Below the pieces are notes generated by a model. The model saw nothing but the letters and a program-made list of their open reading frames with translations. It had not been told where the DNA came from and made no database searches. Positions 54,345 through 63,324 of a DNA stretch of 64,000 nucleotides are shown here, piece by piece (the stretch's first letter is position 1; each line of letters begins with the position of its first letter). A program made the translations under genes and the position numbers. The DNA lies in assembly GCF_901827175.1 (NCBI RefSeq), contig NZ_LR594662.1, forward strand, positions 6,076,001 to 6,140,000, written 5' to 3'. This DNA is from Variovorax sp. RA8 (GTDB lineage: Bacteria > Pseudomonadota > Gammaproteobacteria > Burkholderiales > Burkholderiaceae_C).

Positions 54345-57269
54345 TCAGCTCAGGTGCTTGCCCACGATCCCTGCGATCTCGAACATGGTCACCTGGTCCT
54401 TGCCGAACACCGGCCTGAGCTTGGCGTCGGCGTTGATGGCCCGCTTGTTGGCCGCGTCCTGCAGGCCGTGGGCCTTGATGTAGTCCCACAGCTTCTTGAT
54501 GACCTCGGTGCGCGCCACAGGTTCCGCGCCGATCACCGCCGCCAGGGCGCCGCTCGGCTTGAGGCCTGCCGCCGGCTTGCGCGGCGCCTTGGGTGCGGCG
54601 GCCTTCTTCGCCGCGGGCGCCTTCGCCTTGGCCGGTGAAGCGGTCTTCTTCGCGGCCGCCGGCGGCGCCTTGCCAAAGCTCTTGCGCGCCGGGAACTTGC
54701 TGTCGCGCGGCTCGAACTCGAAGCTCACCTTGCCTTCCTCGGCATTCCAGGCCAGGAAGGCCTTGAAGGACCGCCGCGTGCGCATCGAGACGAACTTGTC
54801 CAGCAGGTCGGTCTTGCCGGTGGCCAGCAGCTTCTCGATCTGCGCGCGCTCGATCGGCTGCTGCAGGATGATCTTGCCGGTCTTGAAGTCGCAGCTCGGC
54901 GTCGGCTGGGCCTCGGTGGGCACCGACTTCTCGCAGACGTAGTTGCTGGCGTTCTCGAACACGCGCGCACCGCACTTCGGACACGGGCCCAGCGAGTGCT
55001 GGTCGCTGAAATCGACGATCTCGCCGGTCTCGGCGTTCTTGTCGTCGCCGAAGTCGAACTCCAGCTTCCAGTTCTTCGCCTCCTCGTCGTACTTGAGGAT
55101 GATCTCGGAGGTGAAGGGCCAGCCGGCCTTGGAGCGGAAGCCTTCCAGCGGGCCGATGTGCTTGTCGCGCAGCAGTTGCTCGGCCTCCGCCACCTCGAAG
55201 GTGCGCCCGGCCGGGGACTTGCCGAAGGAGAAGCCGCAGCCTTCCTGCCCCGGCTTGCCGGTGCAGGCATAGCGGCGGTAGTTCTCCTTCACCACGCCGC
55301 CGCAGTTCGGGCACGGCGTGGACAGCGTCGCATAGTCCCCCGGCACGGTATCGCGGTCGTATTCCTTGGCCTTCTTGACGATGTGCTCCGTCATCTGGGC
55401 GATCTCTCGCATGAAGGCGGCGCGGCTGAGCTTGCCGTGCTCCATCTGCGCGAGCTTGTACTCCCACTCGCCGGTGAGCTCGGCCTTGGACAGCTCCTCC
55501 ACGCCCAGGCCGCGCAGGAGCGTCATGAGCTGGAAGGCCTTGGCGGTCGGGATCAGCTCGCGGCCTTCGCGCAGGATGTACTTCTCGGCCAACAGCCCTT
55601 CGATGATCGCGGCGCGCGTGGCCGGCGTGCCCAGGCCTTTTTCCTGCATGGCTTCGCGCAGCTCGTCGTCGTCGATGGTCTTGCCGGCGCCTTCCATCGC
55701 GCCGAGCAGCGTGGCTTCGGAGTAGCGCGCCGGCGGGCGGGTCTTGAGGGCCTTGAGCTCCGCCGAGTCGACCCGCACGATCTCGCCGGGCTTGACCGGC
55801 ACGAGGCGCTTGCCGTCCTTGTCGTCTTCCTTCTCGTCGTCCTGGGCTTCCTTGCCGTAGATCGCGAGCCAGCCCGGCTTCACCAGCACCTTGCCGTCGG
55901 TACGGAAGGGGTACTTCTTGCCGCCCTGCTCCACCGTGCTGATGCGCGTGGTGACCTGGTACTCGGCGCTCGGGAAGAACACCGAGAGGAAGCGCCGCAC
56001 CACGAAGTCGTAGAGCTTCTGCTCGGCGTCCGACAGGCCACTGGGCGCCTGCAGCGTGGGAATGATCGCAAAGTGGTCGCTGACCTTGGCGTTGTCGAAG
56101 ATGCGCTTCGAAGGCTTCACGTAGTTGTCGTCCAGCGCCTGCCTGGCGAAGGGCGCAAGGTGCTTCATGCCGCTGTTGGCGAGCATGCCCATGGTCTGCT
56201 TGACCACCGGCAAGTAGTCCTCGGGCAGCGCGCGCGAGTCGGTCCGCGGGTAGGTCAGCGCCTTGTGGCGCTCGTAGAGGCTTTGCGCCAGCGCAAGCGT
56301 GGTCTTGGCGCTGTAGCCGAAGCGGCTGTTGGCCTCGCGCTGCAGCGAGGTCAGGTCGAACAGCAGGGGCGAGGCGGTGGTGGTGGGCTTGCTTTCCTCG
56401 GTGACGCTGGCCGGCTTGCCGCGTGCGGCTTCGGCGATTTCCCTGGCTTCGCGTTCGTTCCAGACGCGATCGGCACGCTGCTCGGGATCGGCCAGGCCGT
56501 CGGGTCCGGGCGGCGGCTTCTTCCACGCCGGGTCGAACCACTTGCCGGGGTAGGTGCCCGCCTCGGCCACGAAGCTGCCGTGCACTTCCCAGTAGTCGCG
56601 GCTCACGAACTTGCGGATCTTCTCCTCGCGCTCCACCACCACCGACAGCGTGGGCGTCTGCACCCGCCCCACCGTGGTGAGGAAGAAGCCGCCGTCGCGC
56701 GAGTTGAACGCGGTCATGGCCCGGGTGCCGTTGATGCCGACCAGCCAGTCGGCCTCCGAGCGCGAGCGAGCGGCATCTGCCAGGCCCTGCATCTGCTGCT
56801 CGGTGCGCAACTGCTCGAAGCCTTCGCGGATCGCCTGCGGCGTCATCGATTGCAGCCACAGGCGCTTGACCGGCTTGCCCAGCGGCGCCTTGCCGCCCGC
56901 GTACTGCTCGATCAGGCGAAAGATCAGCTCGCCCTCGCGGCCCGCGTCGCAGGCGTTGATGAGCTGCGTCACGTCCTTGCGCTTGGCCTGCTTCACCACC
57001 GCGTTGAGCCGGGTCTTGGTCTTGTCCACCGGCTTCAGGTCGAAGCGCGGCGGGATCACCGGCAGGTTGGCGAAGCTCCACTTGCCCCGCTTGACGTCGA
57101 ACTCCTCCGGCGCCTGGATCTCGACGAGGTGGCCGACGGCGCTGGTCACCACGTAGTGTTCGTTCTCGAAATGTTCCTCGTGCTTGTCGAACTTGCCGGC
57201 CACCGGCGTGAGCGCGCGCACGATGTCCTGCGCCACCGACGGCTTCTCTGCAATTACCAAAGTCTTCAT
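54345..57269 (-). CDS. topB: DNA topoisomerase III fused to a C-terminal SWIB domain
   Basis: 974 residues from ATG 57269 (GAGGAA six nt upstream). Toprim domain with the metal motif DAGREGE (108-114), the type IA core, and active-site Tyr340 in LTYPRTDSR. Two cysteine zinc-finger-like units follow (CPNCGG..., CPKCGA...). After a Lys/Ala/Pro-rich linker (~850-900) residues 904-974 form a SWIB/MDM2-type domain (ALAAVIGAEPVARTEVIKKLWDYIK, DQVTMFEIAGIVGKHLS), encoded by 54348-54560. TopB decatenates and relaxes single-stranded-containing DNA; the SWIB tail is known in Chlamydia TopA. Confidence 0.93.
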   Translation of the reverse strand: MKTLVIAEKPSVAQDIVRALTPVAGKFDKHEEHFENEHYVVTSAVGHLVEIQAPEEFDVKRGKWSFANLPVIPPRFDLKPVDKTKTRLNAVVKQAKRKDVTQLINACDAGREGELIFRLIEQYAGGKAPLGKPVKRLWLQSMTPQAIREGFEQLRTEQQMQGLADAARSRSEADWLVGINGTRAMTAFNSRDGGFFLTTVGRVQTPTLSVVVEREEKIRKFVSRDYWEVHGSFVAEAGTYPGKWFDPAWKKPPPGPDGLADPEQRADRVWNEREAREIAEAARGKPASVTEESKPTTTASPLLFDLTSLQREANSRFGYSAKTTLALAQSLYERHKALTYPRTDSRALPEDYLPVVKQTMGMLANSGMKHLAPFARQALDDNYVKPSKRIFDNAKVSDHFAIIPTLQAPSGLSDAEQKLYDFVVRRFLSVFFPSAEYQVTTRISTVEQGGKKYPFRTDGKVLVKPGWLAIYGKEAQDDEKEDDKDGKRLVPVKPGEIVRVDSAELKALKTRPPARYSEATLLGAMEGAGKTIDDDELREAMQEKGLGTPATRAAIIEGLLAEKYILREGRELIPTAKAFQLMTLLRGLGVEELSKAELTGEWEYKLAQMEHGKLSRAAFMREIAQMTEHIVKKAKEYDRDTVPGDYATLSTPCPNCGGVVKENYRRYACTGKPGQEGCGFSFGKSPAGRTFEVAEAEQLLRDKHIGPLEGFRSKAGWPFTSEIILKYDEEAKNWKLEFDFGDDKNAETGEIVDFSDQHSLGPCPKCGARVFENASNYVCEKSVPTEAQPTPSCDFKTGKIILQQPIERAQIEKLLATGKTDLLDKFVSMRTRRSFKAFLAWNAEEGKVSFEFEPRDSKFPARKSFGKAPPAAAKKTASPAKAKAPAAKKAAAPKAPRKPAAGLKPSGALAAVIGAEPVARTEVIKKLWDYIKAHGLQDAANKRAINADAKLRPVFGKDQVTMFEIAGIVGKHLS

Positions 57270-57355
57270 CAACAGTTCCTCGTATCAGGCCGACGCGGGC
57301 GCCGATGACACGCAGTGCGGGAGCGTGGGCCCCACATCTACAATCTGCGGCTTCT

Positions 57356-57388
57356 CGCGTGCGCACGCGCACGCGCATGCGTACATAT
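57356..57388. other. 33-nt alternating pyrimidine-purine (Z-DNA-prone) tract
   Basis: Every base alternates pyrimidine-purine from 57356 to 57388, mostly CG/CA steps (CGCGTGCGCACGCGCACGCG, then CATGCGTACATAT). This is the classic Z-DNA-forming pattern. It lies in the divergent region, 21 nt before the SET start and 86 nt before topB. Confidence 0.85.
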
Positions 57389-57409
57389 TCAAACTAACAG
57401 ACTTCGGCG

Positions 57410-57955
57410 ATGCCTTCCAAATCCCCCACAACCGGCGGTCGCCGCATCCAGACGCGACGCTCCGGCGTTCACGGCAATGGCGTGTTTGCCGTGCAGGACA
57501 TCGCGGAAGGCGAGACGCTGATCGAGTACAAGGGCGAGCTGATCTCCTGGAAGGAGGCGCTCCGGCGCCATCCGCACGATCCGTCCCAGCCCAACCACAC
57601 CTTCTACTTCCATATCGATGACGAGCGTGTGATCGATGGCGGGGTGAAAGGCAATGCCGCCCGCTGGATCAACCACTCCTGCGAGCCCAATTGCGAGGCC
57701 GACGAGCACAAGGGGCGGATCTTCATCAAGGCGCTGCGCAACATTGCGGCCGGCGAGGAGCTCAGCTACGACTACGGCCTGATCATCGACGAGCCCATGA
57801 CGAGGAAACTCAAGGCAGAGTTCCCCTGCTGGTGTGGTTCCGACCTGTGCCGCGGCACCCTGCTCGCGACCCAGGAGGACGGAAATAAGGACAAGAAGAA
57901 GAAAAAAAAGAGCAAGAAGGCGAAGAAAGCCGGGAAGAAGGACGACAAGCACTGA
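57410..57955 (+). CDS. SET-domain protein-lysine methyltransferase with Lys-rich tail
   Basis: 181 residues from ATG 57410. SET domain residues ~12-123: RRSGVHGNGVFAVQDIAEGE, then ARWINHSCEPNC (SAM and lysine channel) and ELSYDYG (catalytic Tyr). Post-SET zinc cysteines CWCGSDLC (140-147) with Cys95 complete the site. Residues 158-181 are a highly basic tail resembling histone H1. It should methylate lysine on some protein. Divergent from topB-SWIB; 2 nt before birA. Bacterial SET proteins are known, e.g. in Chlamydia. Confidence 0.92.
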   Translation: MPSKSPTTGGRRIQTRRSGVHGNGVFAVQDIAEGETLIEYKGELISWKEALRRHPHDPSQPNHTFYFHIDDERVIDGGVKGNAARWINHSCEPNCEADEHKGRIFIKALRNIAAGEELSYDYGLIIDEPMTRKLKAEFPCWCGSDLCRGTLLATQEDGNKDKKKKKKSKKAKKAGKKDDKH

Positions 57956-57957
57956 CC

Positions 57958-58755
57958 ATGGCCGCCCCCTGGTTCGAAGAGGAGATCGCCGCCGCCGTAT
58001 CCCCCCTGCTGCCGGGGCTGGCGGTCGAGGTCGTCGATGAGATCGACTCGACCAGCAGCGAGCTGATGCGGCGCGCCCGGGACGGCCGCGCGCAGCCGGT
58101 GCTGCTGGTCGCCCAGCGGCAGACCGCCGGCCGCGGCCGCATGGGCCGGCCCTGGCAGAGCGCGCAGGATGCGCGCCAGCCCGCCTCGCTCACCTTCTCG
58201 CTGGGCCTGCCGCTGATGCCGCGGGACTGGTCGGGGCTTTCGCTCGCGGTCGGCGTCAGCGTGGCGGAGAGCCTGGACCCATCGAACCAGGCGCGCGTCG
58301 CGCTCAAGTGGCCCAACGACCTCTGGGTCGAGGACCGCAAGCTCGGCGGCATCCTGATCGAGACCGCCCTGCCCCAGGACGGCACGGCCGAGCGCTACCT
58401 GGTGATCGGCATCGGCATCAACATCGGCGCGCGCGAGGCCACGGGCATGAGCGTTGCGCCGGCCTGGATCGCGCAATGGCGCCCCGAGGCCACCGCCCCC
58501 CAGCTGCTGCGCGAGATCGTGCCGACGCTGGTGGCGCACGTGCTGCTGTTCGGCGAGCGGGGCTTCGTGCCCTTCGCCGAGCGCTTCGCCGCGCGGGACG
58601 TCCTGCGCGGCCGCGAGGTGCAGCTCAGCGACGGCAGCGCCGGCCGTTGCGCCGGCGTCGGCTGGGGCGGCGAACTGCTGGTGCAGACGCCGGCGGGCTT
58701 GAAGACCATCACCAGTGCCGAGGTCAGCGTGCGGCCGGCGCCGCTGAACGGCTGA
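57958..58755 (+). CDS. birA: biotin-[acetyl-CoA-carboxylase] ligase
   Basis: 265 residues. The biotin-binding loop QRQTAGRGRMGRPWQS (52-68) and LKWPNDLWVEDRKLGGILIE (catalytic Lys) are typical. There is no N-terminal HTH, so it is a monofunctional ligase unable to repress bio genes like the E. coli protein. Follows the SET gene by 2 nt; the small membrane protein gene starts 2 nt later. Confidence 0.97.
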   Translation: MAAPWFEEEIAAAVSPLLPGLAVEVVDEIDSTSSELMRRARDGRAQPVLLVAQRQTAGRGRMGRPWQSAQDARQPASLTFSLGLPLMPRDWSGLSLAVGVSVAESLDPSNQARVALKWPNDLWVEDRKLGGILIETALPQDGTAERYLVIGIGINIGAREATGMSVAPAWIAQWRPEATAPQLLREIVPTLVAHVLLFGERGFVPFAERFAARDVLRGREVQLSDGSAGRCAGVGWGGELLVQTPAGLKTITSAEVSVRPAPLNG

Positions 58756-58757
58756 CC

Positions 58758-58961
58758 ATGCGACTGCGCGCGCTCGTCGTCCTTCTGCTGCTGGCGAACC
58801 TGCTCTACTTCGCCTGGGCGCGCGGCGGGCTCGCCCTGTTCGGCGCCGTCCCCGCGCGCCTGGGCCAGCGCGAGCCGGAGCGGCTGAGCCAGCAGATCCG
58901 TCCGCAGCTGCTGCAGATCCGCAAGGACGAAAGCCCTGCCCCCGCCAGCTCCCGCCCTTAG
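58758..58961 (+). CDS. small membrane-anchored protein behind birA
   Basis: 67 residues. One N-terminal hydrophobic helix (LRALVVLLLLANLLYFAWA), then a hydrophilic tail (RLSQQIRPQLLQIRKDE). Similar short genes follow birA in related genomes (from recall). Stop overlaps the convergent kinase gene. Function unknown. Confidence 0.7.
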   Translation: MRLRALVVLLLLANLLYFAWARGGLALFGAVPARLGQREPERLSQQIRPQLLQIRKDESPAPASSRP

Positions 58962-60406
58962 GCCTGCCCCCGCTCGTTGGCGTCGAAGCGCAGGCTGAAG
59001 CGCGCGCCGGGCGGCTGCTGGCCGGGGCGTGCGTCTTCCAGAACCACCGTCGCATAGTGCTGCCGCGCGATCTCGAGCACGATCGGCAGGCCCAGGCCCG
59101 AGCCGTCGGCCTCATTGCCGAGGACCCGGTAGAAGGGCTCGAACACCAGCTCGCGCTCGCTCTCTGCAATGCCTGGGCCGTTGTCCTCCACCTGCAGCAC
59201 GATGATGCGGCCGAAGGGGTCGCCCAGCACGCGCGCGGTGATCACGCCCGGCCGGCCGGGCGCCGAGGGCGTGTAGTTGATCGCGTTGTCCACGAGGTTG
59301 CGCACCAGCTCCTTCAGCAGCGTGGGATTGCCTTCGAGCACCACGCCCGGCGCACCCGCCTCGGCCCCGTCGTAGCCCAGGTCGATGCGCTTCTCGATGG
59401 CGCGCGGCACGGCCTCGCGCACCACCTCGATGGTGAGCTTCGCCAGGTCGCAGGGCTGGCGCGCCACAGCCGCGCCGCTGCCCTCGGCGCGTGCCAGCGA
59501 GAGCAGCTGGTTCACCGTGTGCGTGGCGCGCACGCTCGCCCGGCCGATCTGCTTGAGCGATTGCTTGAGCTCGTCGGCATTGGCGCCCTCGCGCTGCGCC
59601 AGATCGGCCTGCATGCGCAACCCCGCGAGCGGCGTCTTGAGCTGGTGCGCCGCATCCGCCAGGAAGCGCTTCTGCGTGCCGATGGAGTCGTTGAGCTTGT
59701 TCAACAGCTCGTTGACCGACAGCACCAGCGGCACCACCTCGAGCGGCACCGAGGACTCGTCCAGCGGGCTCAGGTCGCCGGGGCGGCGCTCGCGGATGCG
59801 AGCCTCGATCACCGACAGCGGCTTGATGCCGCGCACCAGCGCCAGCCAGATCAGCAGCACCGCCAGCGGCAGGATCGCGAACTGCGGCAGCAGCACGCCC
59901 TTGATGATCTCGGTGGCGAGCACCGATTGCTTCTCGCGCGTCTCGGCCAGCTGCAGCAGGGCCGGTGGCGCTTCGGGCGTGCTGCCGGCGATCCACAACG
60001 AGGCCACGCGCACCGGCTGGCCGTGGATGTCCCCGTTGTGCAGGTAGACCACGCCCGGCGTGGGCAGGTCATCGGTATTGGGGTGCGGCAGGTCGGGCTC
60101 TCCGGCGAGCAGCCGGCCGTCCCCGTCCTGCAACTGGAAGTACACGTGGTCCGCGTCGTGCGCGCTCAGGATCTCGCGCGCCGAAGGGCTCAGCACGAAG
60201 CCCTCGCCGTGCAGCGTCGCATCCACCAGCTTGGCCAGCGCGCGGATGTTGTAGTCGAGCGTGCGGTCGAAGGGCGCATTGGCGATGCCCTGCGCCACCA
60301 GCCAGGTCACGCCGATGCTGACTGGCACCAGCAGCAGGAGCGGCGTGAGCATCCAATCGAGGATCTCGCCGAAGAGGGAGCGCTGCGCGCGCTGGAAGAG
60401 CTTCAC
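58958..60406 (-). CDS. two-component sensor histidine kinase, TctE-like
   Basis: 482 residues. Two membrane segments (about 15-37 and 175-195) flank a periplasmic sensor domain (the TctE-type N-terminal domain: FDRTLDYNIRALAKL). Then HAMP-like region, H-box FLADAAHQLKTPLAG, N-box RNLVDNAINYTP, G-boxes VEDNGPGIAESE and GSGLGLPIV. It should phosphorylate the response regulator encoded 25 nt upstream. TctE homologs respond to tricarboxylates; the ligand here is unproven. Confidence 0.92.
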   Translation of the reverse strand: MKLFQRAQRSLFGEILDWMLTPLLLLVPVSIGVTWLVAQGIANAPFDRTLDYNIRALAKLVDATLHGEGFVLSPSAREILSAHDADHVYFQLQDGDGRLLAGEPDLPHPNTDDLPTPGVVYLHNGDIHGQPVRVASLWIAGSTPEAPPALLQLAETREKQSVLATEIIKGVLLPQFAILPLAVLLIWLALVRGIKPLSVIEARIRERRPGDLSPLDESSVPLEVVPLVLSVNELLNKLNDSIGTQKRFLADAAHQLKTPLAGLRMQADLAQREGANADELKQSLKQIGRASVRATHTVNQLLSLARAEGSGAAVARQPCDLAKLTIEVVREAVPRAIEKRIDLGYDGAEAGAPGVVLEGNPTLLKELVRNLVDNAINYTPSAPGRPGVITARVLGDPFGRIIVLQVEDNGPGIAESERELVFEPFYRVLGNEADGSGLGLPIVLEIARQHYATVVLEDARPGQQPPGARFSLRFDANERGQA

Positions 60407-60431
60407 CGAGCGCTTTGGGCAGGAGGACGGG

Positions 60432-61103
60432 TCAGGGGATTTTTTCGAGGCAGTAGCCGAGGCCGCGCACGGTGGCGATGTGGATCGGGCCCTTCTCGAT
60501 CTTCTTGCGCAAACGGTGGATGTAGACCTCGATCGCGTTGAGGCTTACCTCTTCGCCCCATTCGCACAAGCGCTCGACCAGCTGGTCCTTGCTCACCAGC
60601 CGGCCAGCGCGCTGCAGGAGCACCTCTAGCAGGCCCAGCTCGCGCGCCGACAGCTCGATCATCTTGCCGTCGATGGTCGCCACCCGGCCGGCCTGGTCGT
60701 AGACCAGCGGGCCGTGCTTGATGGAATTGCTCGTGGCGCCCATGCCGCGCCGGGTGAGCGCCCGCACGCGCGCCTCGAGCTCCTGCAGCGAGAAGGGCTT
60801 GGCCATGTAATCGTCGGCGCCGTAGTCCAGGCCCTTGACTCTCTCCTCCACGCTGTCGGCGGCGGTCAGCACCAGCACCGGCAGCTGCGAGCCGCGGGCG
60901 CGCAGGCGCTTGAGGATGTCGAGGCCGTGCATGTTGGGCAGGCCCAGGTCGAGGATCAGCAGGTCGAATTCGCTGTTGGTCATCAGCGCGGCATCGGCTT
61001 GCGAGCCGGTGGCCACGTGGTCCACCGCCGAGCCCGAGGTGCGCAGGCTGCGCAGCAGCGCATCGGCCAGCACCTGGTCGTCTTCCGCAATCAGTATTCG
61101 CAT
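60432..61103 (-). CDS. two-component response regulator, OmpR/TctD-like
   Basis: 223 residues. Receiver domain with the phospho-acceptor Asp in LLILDLGLPNMHG and Lys in YMAKPFSLQELEARVRAL; winged-helix DNA-binding domain with LSARELGLLEVLLQRAGRLVSKDQL and EVYIHRLRKKIE. Partner of the downstream TctE-like kinase. In Comamonadaceae this pair commonly precedes recA. Confidence 0.94.
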   Translation of the reverse strand: MRILIAEDDQVLADALLRSLRTSGSAVDHVATGSQADAALMTNSEFDLLILDLGLPNMHGLDILKRLRARGSQLPVLVLTAADSVEERVKGLDYGADDYMAKPFSLQELEARVRALTRRGMGATSNSIKHGPLVYDQAGRVATIDGKMIELSARELGLLEVLLQRAGRLVSKDQLVERLCEWGEEVSLNAIEVYIHRLRKKIEKGPIHIATVRGLGYCLEKIP

Positions 61104-61163
61104 GCCGCGTCTCCAGACATGGCGGGCTTGCGCGGGCCGCCGGGCCGTCTCCCGCCTTGGATT

Positions 61164-61649
61164 CTAGGCGGCCGCATAGGCTTCGAGTCCGATGGAAACC
61201 ACGGTGGCGATCTCGTCGCCGACGCTGGCGCGGAACTCGCGCTCGGCCTGCGCCACCGCCTTGCGGAAGGCCTCCAGCCAGGCCAGGCCGTCGGCGGTGA
61301 ACAGCACGCGCCGGGCGCGCGCATCGCGCTCATCGGGGCCGCGCGTCACCAGACCCCAGGCCTCGCACTGGTCGACCAGCGCGCCCATGGCTTGCTTGGT
61401 CATGCCCGCGCGCTCGGCGAGTTCGGTCAGGCGCGAGCCATCGCTCGATAGATGGCGCGTGATGTGGATGTGCGCCGCGCTCACCTGCGCGCGCGCCGCG
61501 AGGTTCGACAGCGCAAGGGGCACGTCGGCATCGTGCGCCATCAACGCAAGCACGCGCTCGTCAAAGCGGCGCATGGCGTGGCCCAGCAGACGGCCCAGGT
61601 GGGTCTGGCGCCACGCGTCGGGGTCGATCGGAAATGTGGGGTCTGTCAC
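61164..61649 (-). CDS. MarR-family transcriptional regulator
   Basis: 161 residues from GTG 61649 (TTG 61679 would add ten residues). Winged helix-turn-helix: LSNLAARAQVSAAHIHITRHL, SRLTELAERAGMTKQAMGALVDQCEAWGLVTRGPDERDARARRV, all typical of MarR. Divergent from recA; the ~150-nt gap includes the 8-bp palindrome TCGATCGA. Ligand unknown. Confidence 0.9.
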   Translation of the reverse strand: MTDPTFPIDPDAWRQTHLGRLLGHAMRRFDERVLALMAHDADVPLALSNLAARAQVSAAHIHITRHLSSDGSRLTELAERAGMTKQAMGALVDQCEAWGLVTRGPDERDARARRVLFTADGLAWLEAFRKAVAQAEREFRASVGDEIATVVSIGLEAYAAA

Positions 61650-61716
61650 GTTCGATCGATAGTAAATCAAACTGACCAAAAAATAGATCTACTCGAAGCC
61701 ACCAATCCCTACACTA

Positions 61717-61732
61717 CTGTTCAAGCATCCAG
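61717..61732. promoter_or_regulatory. LexA (SOS) box upstream of recA
   Basis: CTGTTCAAGCATCCAG: CTGT-N8-CCAG, one base from the CTGT-N8-ACAG consensus used in proteobacteria. Located 65 nt before the recA ATG, in the usual position of an SOS box. Confidence 0.5.
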
Positions 61733-61796
61733 CCTGTGATTAAAAGCAGATTGGATGAATCCAACACAACCCATTGATCTTCAAGGAGTTCCCCAC

Positions 61797-62864
61797 ATGG
61801 ACGCACTCGTCAAAGGCAGCAGCATCTCGGTCGCGGGCAGCGAAAAAGCCAAGGCCCTGCAGGCCGCCCTGGCCCAGATCGAGAAGCAATTCGGCAAGGG
61901 CACCATCATGCGGTTGGGCGAGGGCGAGGCGCTGGAGGACATCCAGGTGGTTTCCACCGGCTCGCTGGGCCTGGACATCGCCCTGGGGGTCGGCGGCCTG
62001 CCGCGCGGCCGCGTGATCGAGATCTACGGCCCGGAATCCTCGGGCAAGACCACGCTCACGCTGCAGGTCATCGCCCAGATGCAGAAGCAGGCCGGCACCT
62101 GCGCCTTCGTCGATGCCGAGCATGCGCTGGACGTTCAGTACGCGCAGAAGCTGGGCGTAAACCTGTCCGACCTGCTGATCAGCCAGCCCGATACCGGCGA
62201 GCAGGCCCTGGAGATCGTCGACTCGCTGGTGCGCTCGGGCGCGGTCGACCTGATCGTCGTCGACTCGGTGGCCGCGCTCACGCCCAAGGCCGAAATCGAA
62301 GGCGAGATGGGCGACTCGCTGCCCGGCCTGCAGGCGCGGCTCATGAGCCAGGCGTTGCGCAAGCTCACCGCCACCATCAAGAAGACCAACTGCATGGTCA
62401 TCTTCATCAACCAGATCCGCATGAAGATCGGCGTGATGTTCGGCTCGCCCGAGACCACCACCGGCGGCAATGCACTGAAGTTCTACGCCTCGGTGCGCCT
62501 GGACATCCGCCGCATCGGCACCATCAAGAAGGGCGACGAGGCGATCGGCAACGAGACCAAGGTCAAGGTGGTGAAGAACAAGGTCTCGCCGCCCTTCAAG
62601 ACGGCCGAGTTCGACATCCTGTTCGGCGAGGGCATCAGCCGCGAGGGCGAGATCATCGATATGGGCGTGACCGCCAAGATCGTCGACAAGTCGGGCGCCT
62701 GGTACGCCTACAACGGCGAGAAGATCGGACAGGGCCGGGACAACGCGCGCGAGTTCCTGCGCGAGAACCCGACGCTCTCGCGAGAGATCGAGAACAAGGT
62801 GCGCGAGTCGCTGGGCATACCGCTCCTGCCCGAGGACGCGGGCGAGGGCGCATCCGGGGCTTGA
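61797..62864 (+). CDS. recA: recombinase RecA
   Basis: 355 residues from ATG 61797, with AAGGAG 8 nt before. Walker A GPESSGKT (78-85), [34 protein letters not shown] (L2 loop), and the MAW motif are all there. Mediates homologous strand exchange and SOS induction. Followed by recX after 9 nt. Confidence 0.99.
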   Translation: MDALVKGSSISVAGSEKAKALQAALAQIEKQFGKGTIMRLGEGEALEDIQVVSTGSLGLDIALGVGGLPRGRVIEIYGPESSGKTTLTLQVIAQMQKQAGTCAFVDAEHALDVQYAQKLGVNLSDLLISQPDTGEQALEIVDSLVRSGAVDLIVVDSVAALTPKAEIEGEMGDSLPGLQARLMSQALRKLTATIKKTNCMVIFINQIRMKIGVMFGSPETTTGGNALKFYASVRLDIRRIGTIKKGDEAIGNETKVKVVKNKVSPPFKTAEFDILFGEGISREGEIIDMGVTAKIVDKSGAWYAYNGEKIGQGRDNAREFLRENPTLSREIENKVRESLGIPLLPEDAGEGASGA

Positions 62865-62873
62865 TCACCGGTG

Positions 62874-63323
62874 ATGGCTTCCAGTGCTCCTTCCCTCAAG
62901 GGTCGCGCACTGCGACTGCTCGGGCAACGCGAGCACTCGCGCAGCGAACTCGAGCGCAAGCTGGCCAGGTACGAGGAAGAGCCCGGCTCGCTGGCACGTG
63001 CGCTCGACGAGCTGGCCGCCAAGGACTTCATCAGCGAGGCGAGGGTGGTGCAGTCGGTATTGCACCAGCGCGCGGCACGTCACGGCGCGGCGCGCGTGCG
63101 CCAGGAACTGCTGCACAAGGGCGTTGCGCCGGAGGCAGTGGCCGAGGCGGTGGCCAGTCTTGCGGCCAGCGAGCTCGACCGAGCGCGCGGAGTCTGGCGC
63201 CAGCGCTTCGGCGTGCCGCCGCAAAACGCGGGCGAGCGGGCCAGGCAGGTCCGATTCATGTTGGCGCGCGGCTTCGCCGCGGCCGTGGTGGCCAAGGTAC
63301 TGCGCGAGGGGTCCGACGAATGA
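62874..63323 (+). CDS. recX: RecA regulator RecX
   Basis: 149 residues from ATG 62874 (a GTG one codon earlier is possible). RecX helix repeats: RALRLLGQREHSRSELERKLARY, ALDELAAKDFISEARVVQSVLHQRAARHG, VRQELLHKGVAPEAVAEAV, RQVRFMLARGFAAAVVAKVL. Limits RecA filament growth. Confidence 0.96.
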   Translation: MASSAPSLKGRALRLLGQREHSRSELERKLARYEEEPGSLARALDELAAKDFISEARVVQSVLHQRAARHGAARVRQELLHKGVAPEAVAEAVASLAASELDRARGVWRQRFGVPPQNAGERARQVRFMLARGFAAAVVAKVLREGSDE

Positions 63324-63324
63324 G

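Noticed and set aside
54337..57378. 1013-codon frame on the minus strand in another register over topB
   Set aside because: It is Arg/Gly/Ala-rich without domains; the topB register has all topoisomerase motifs.
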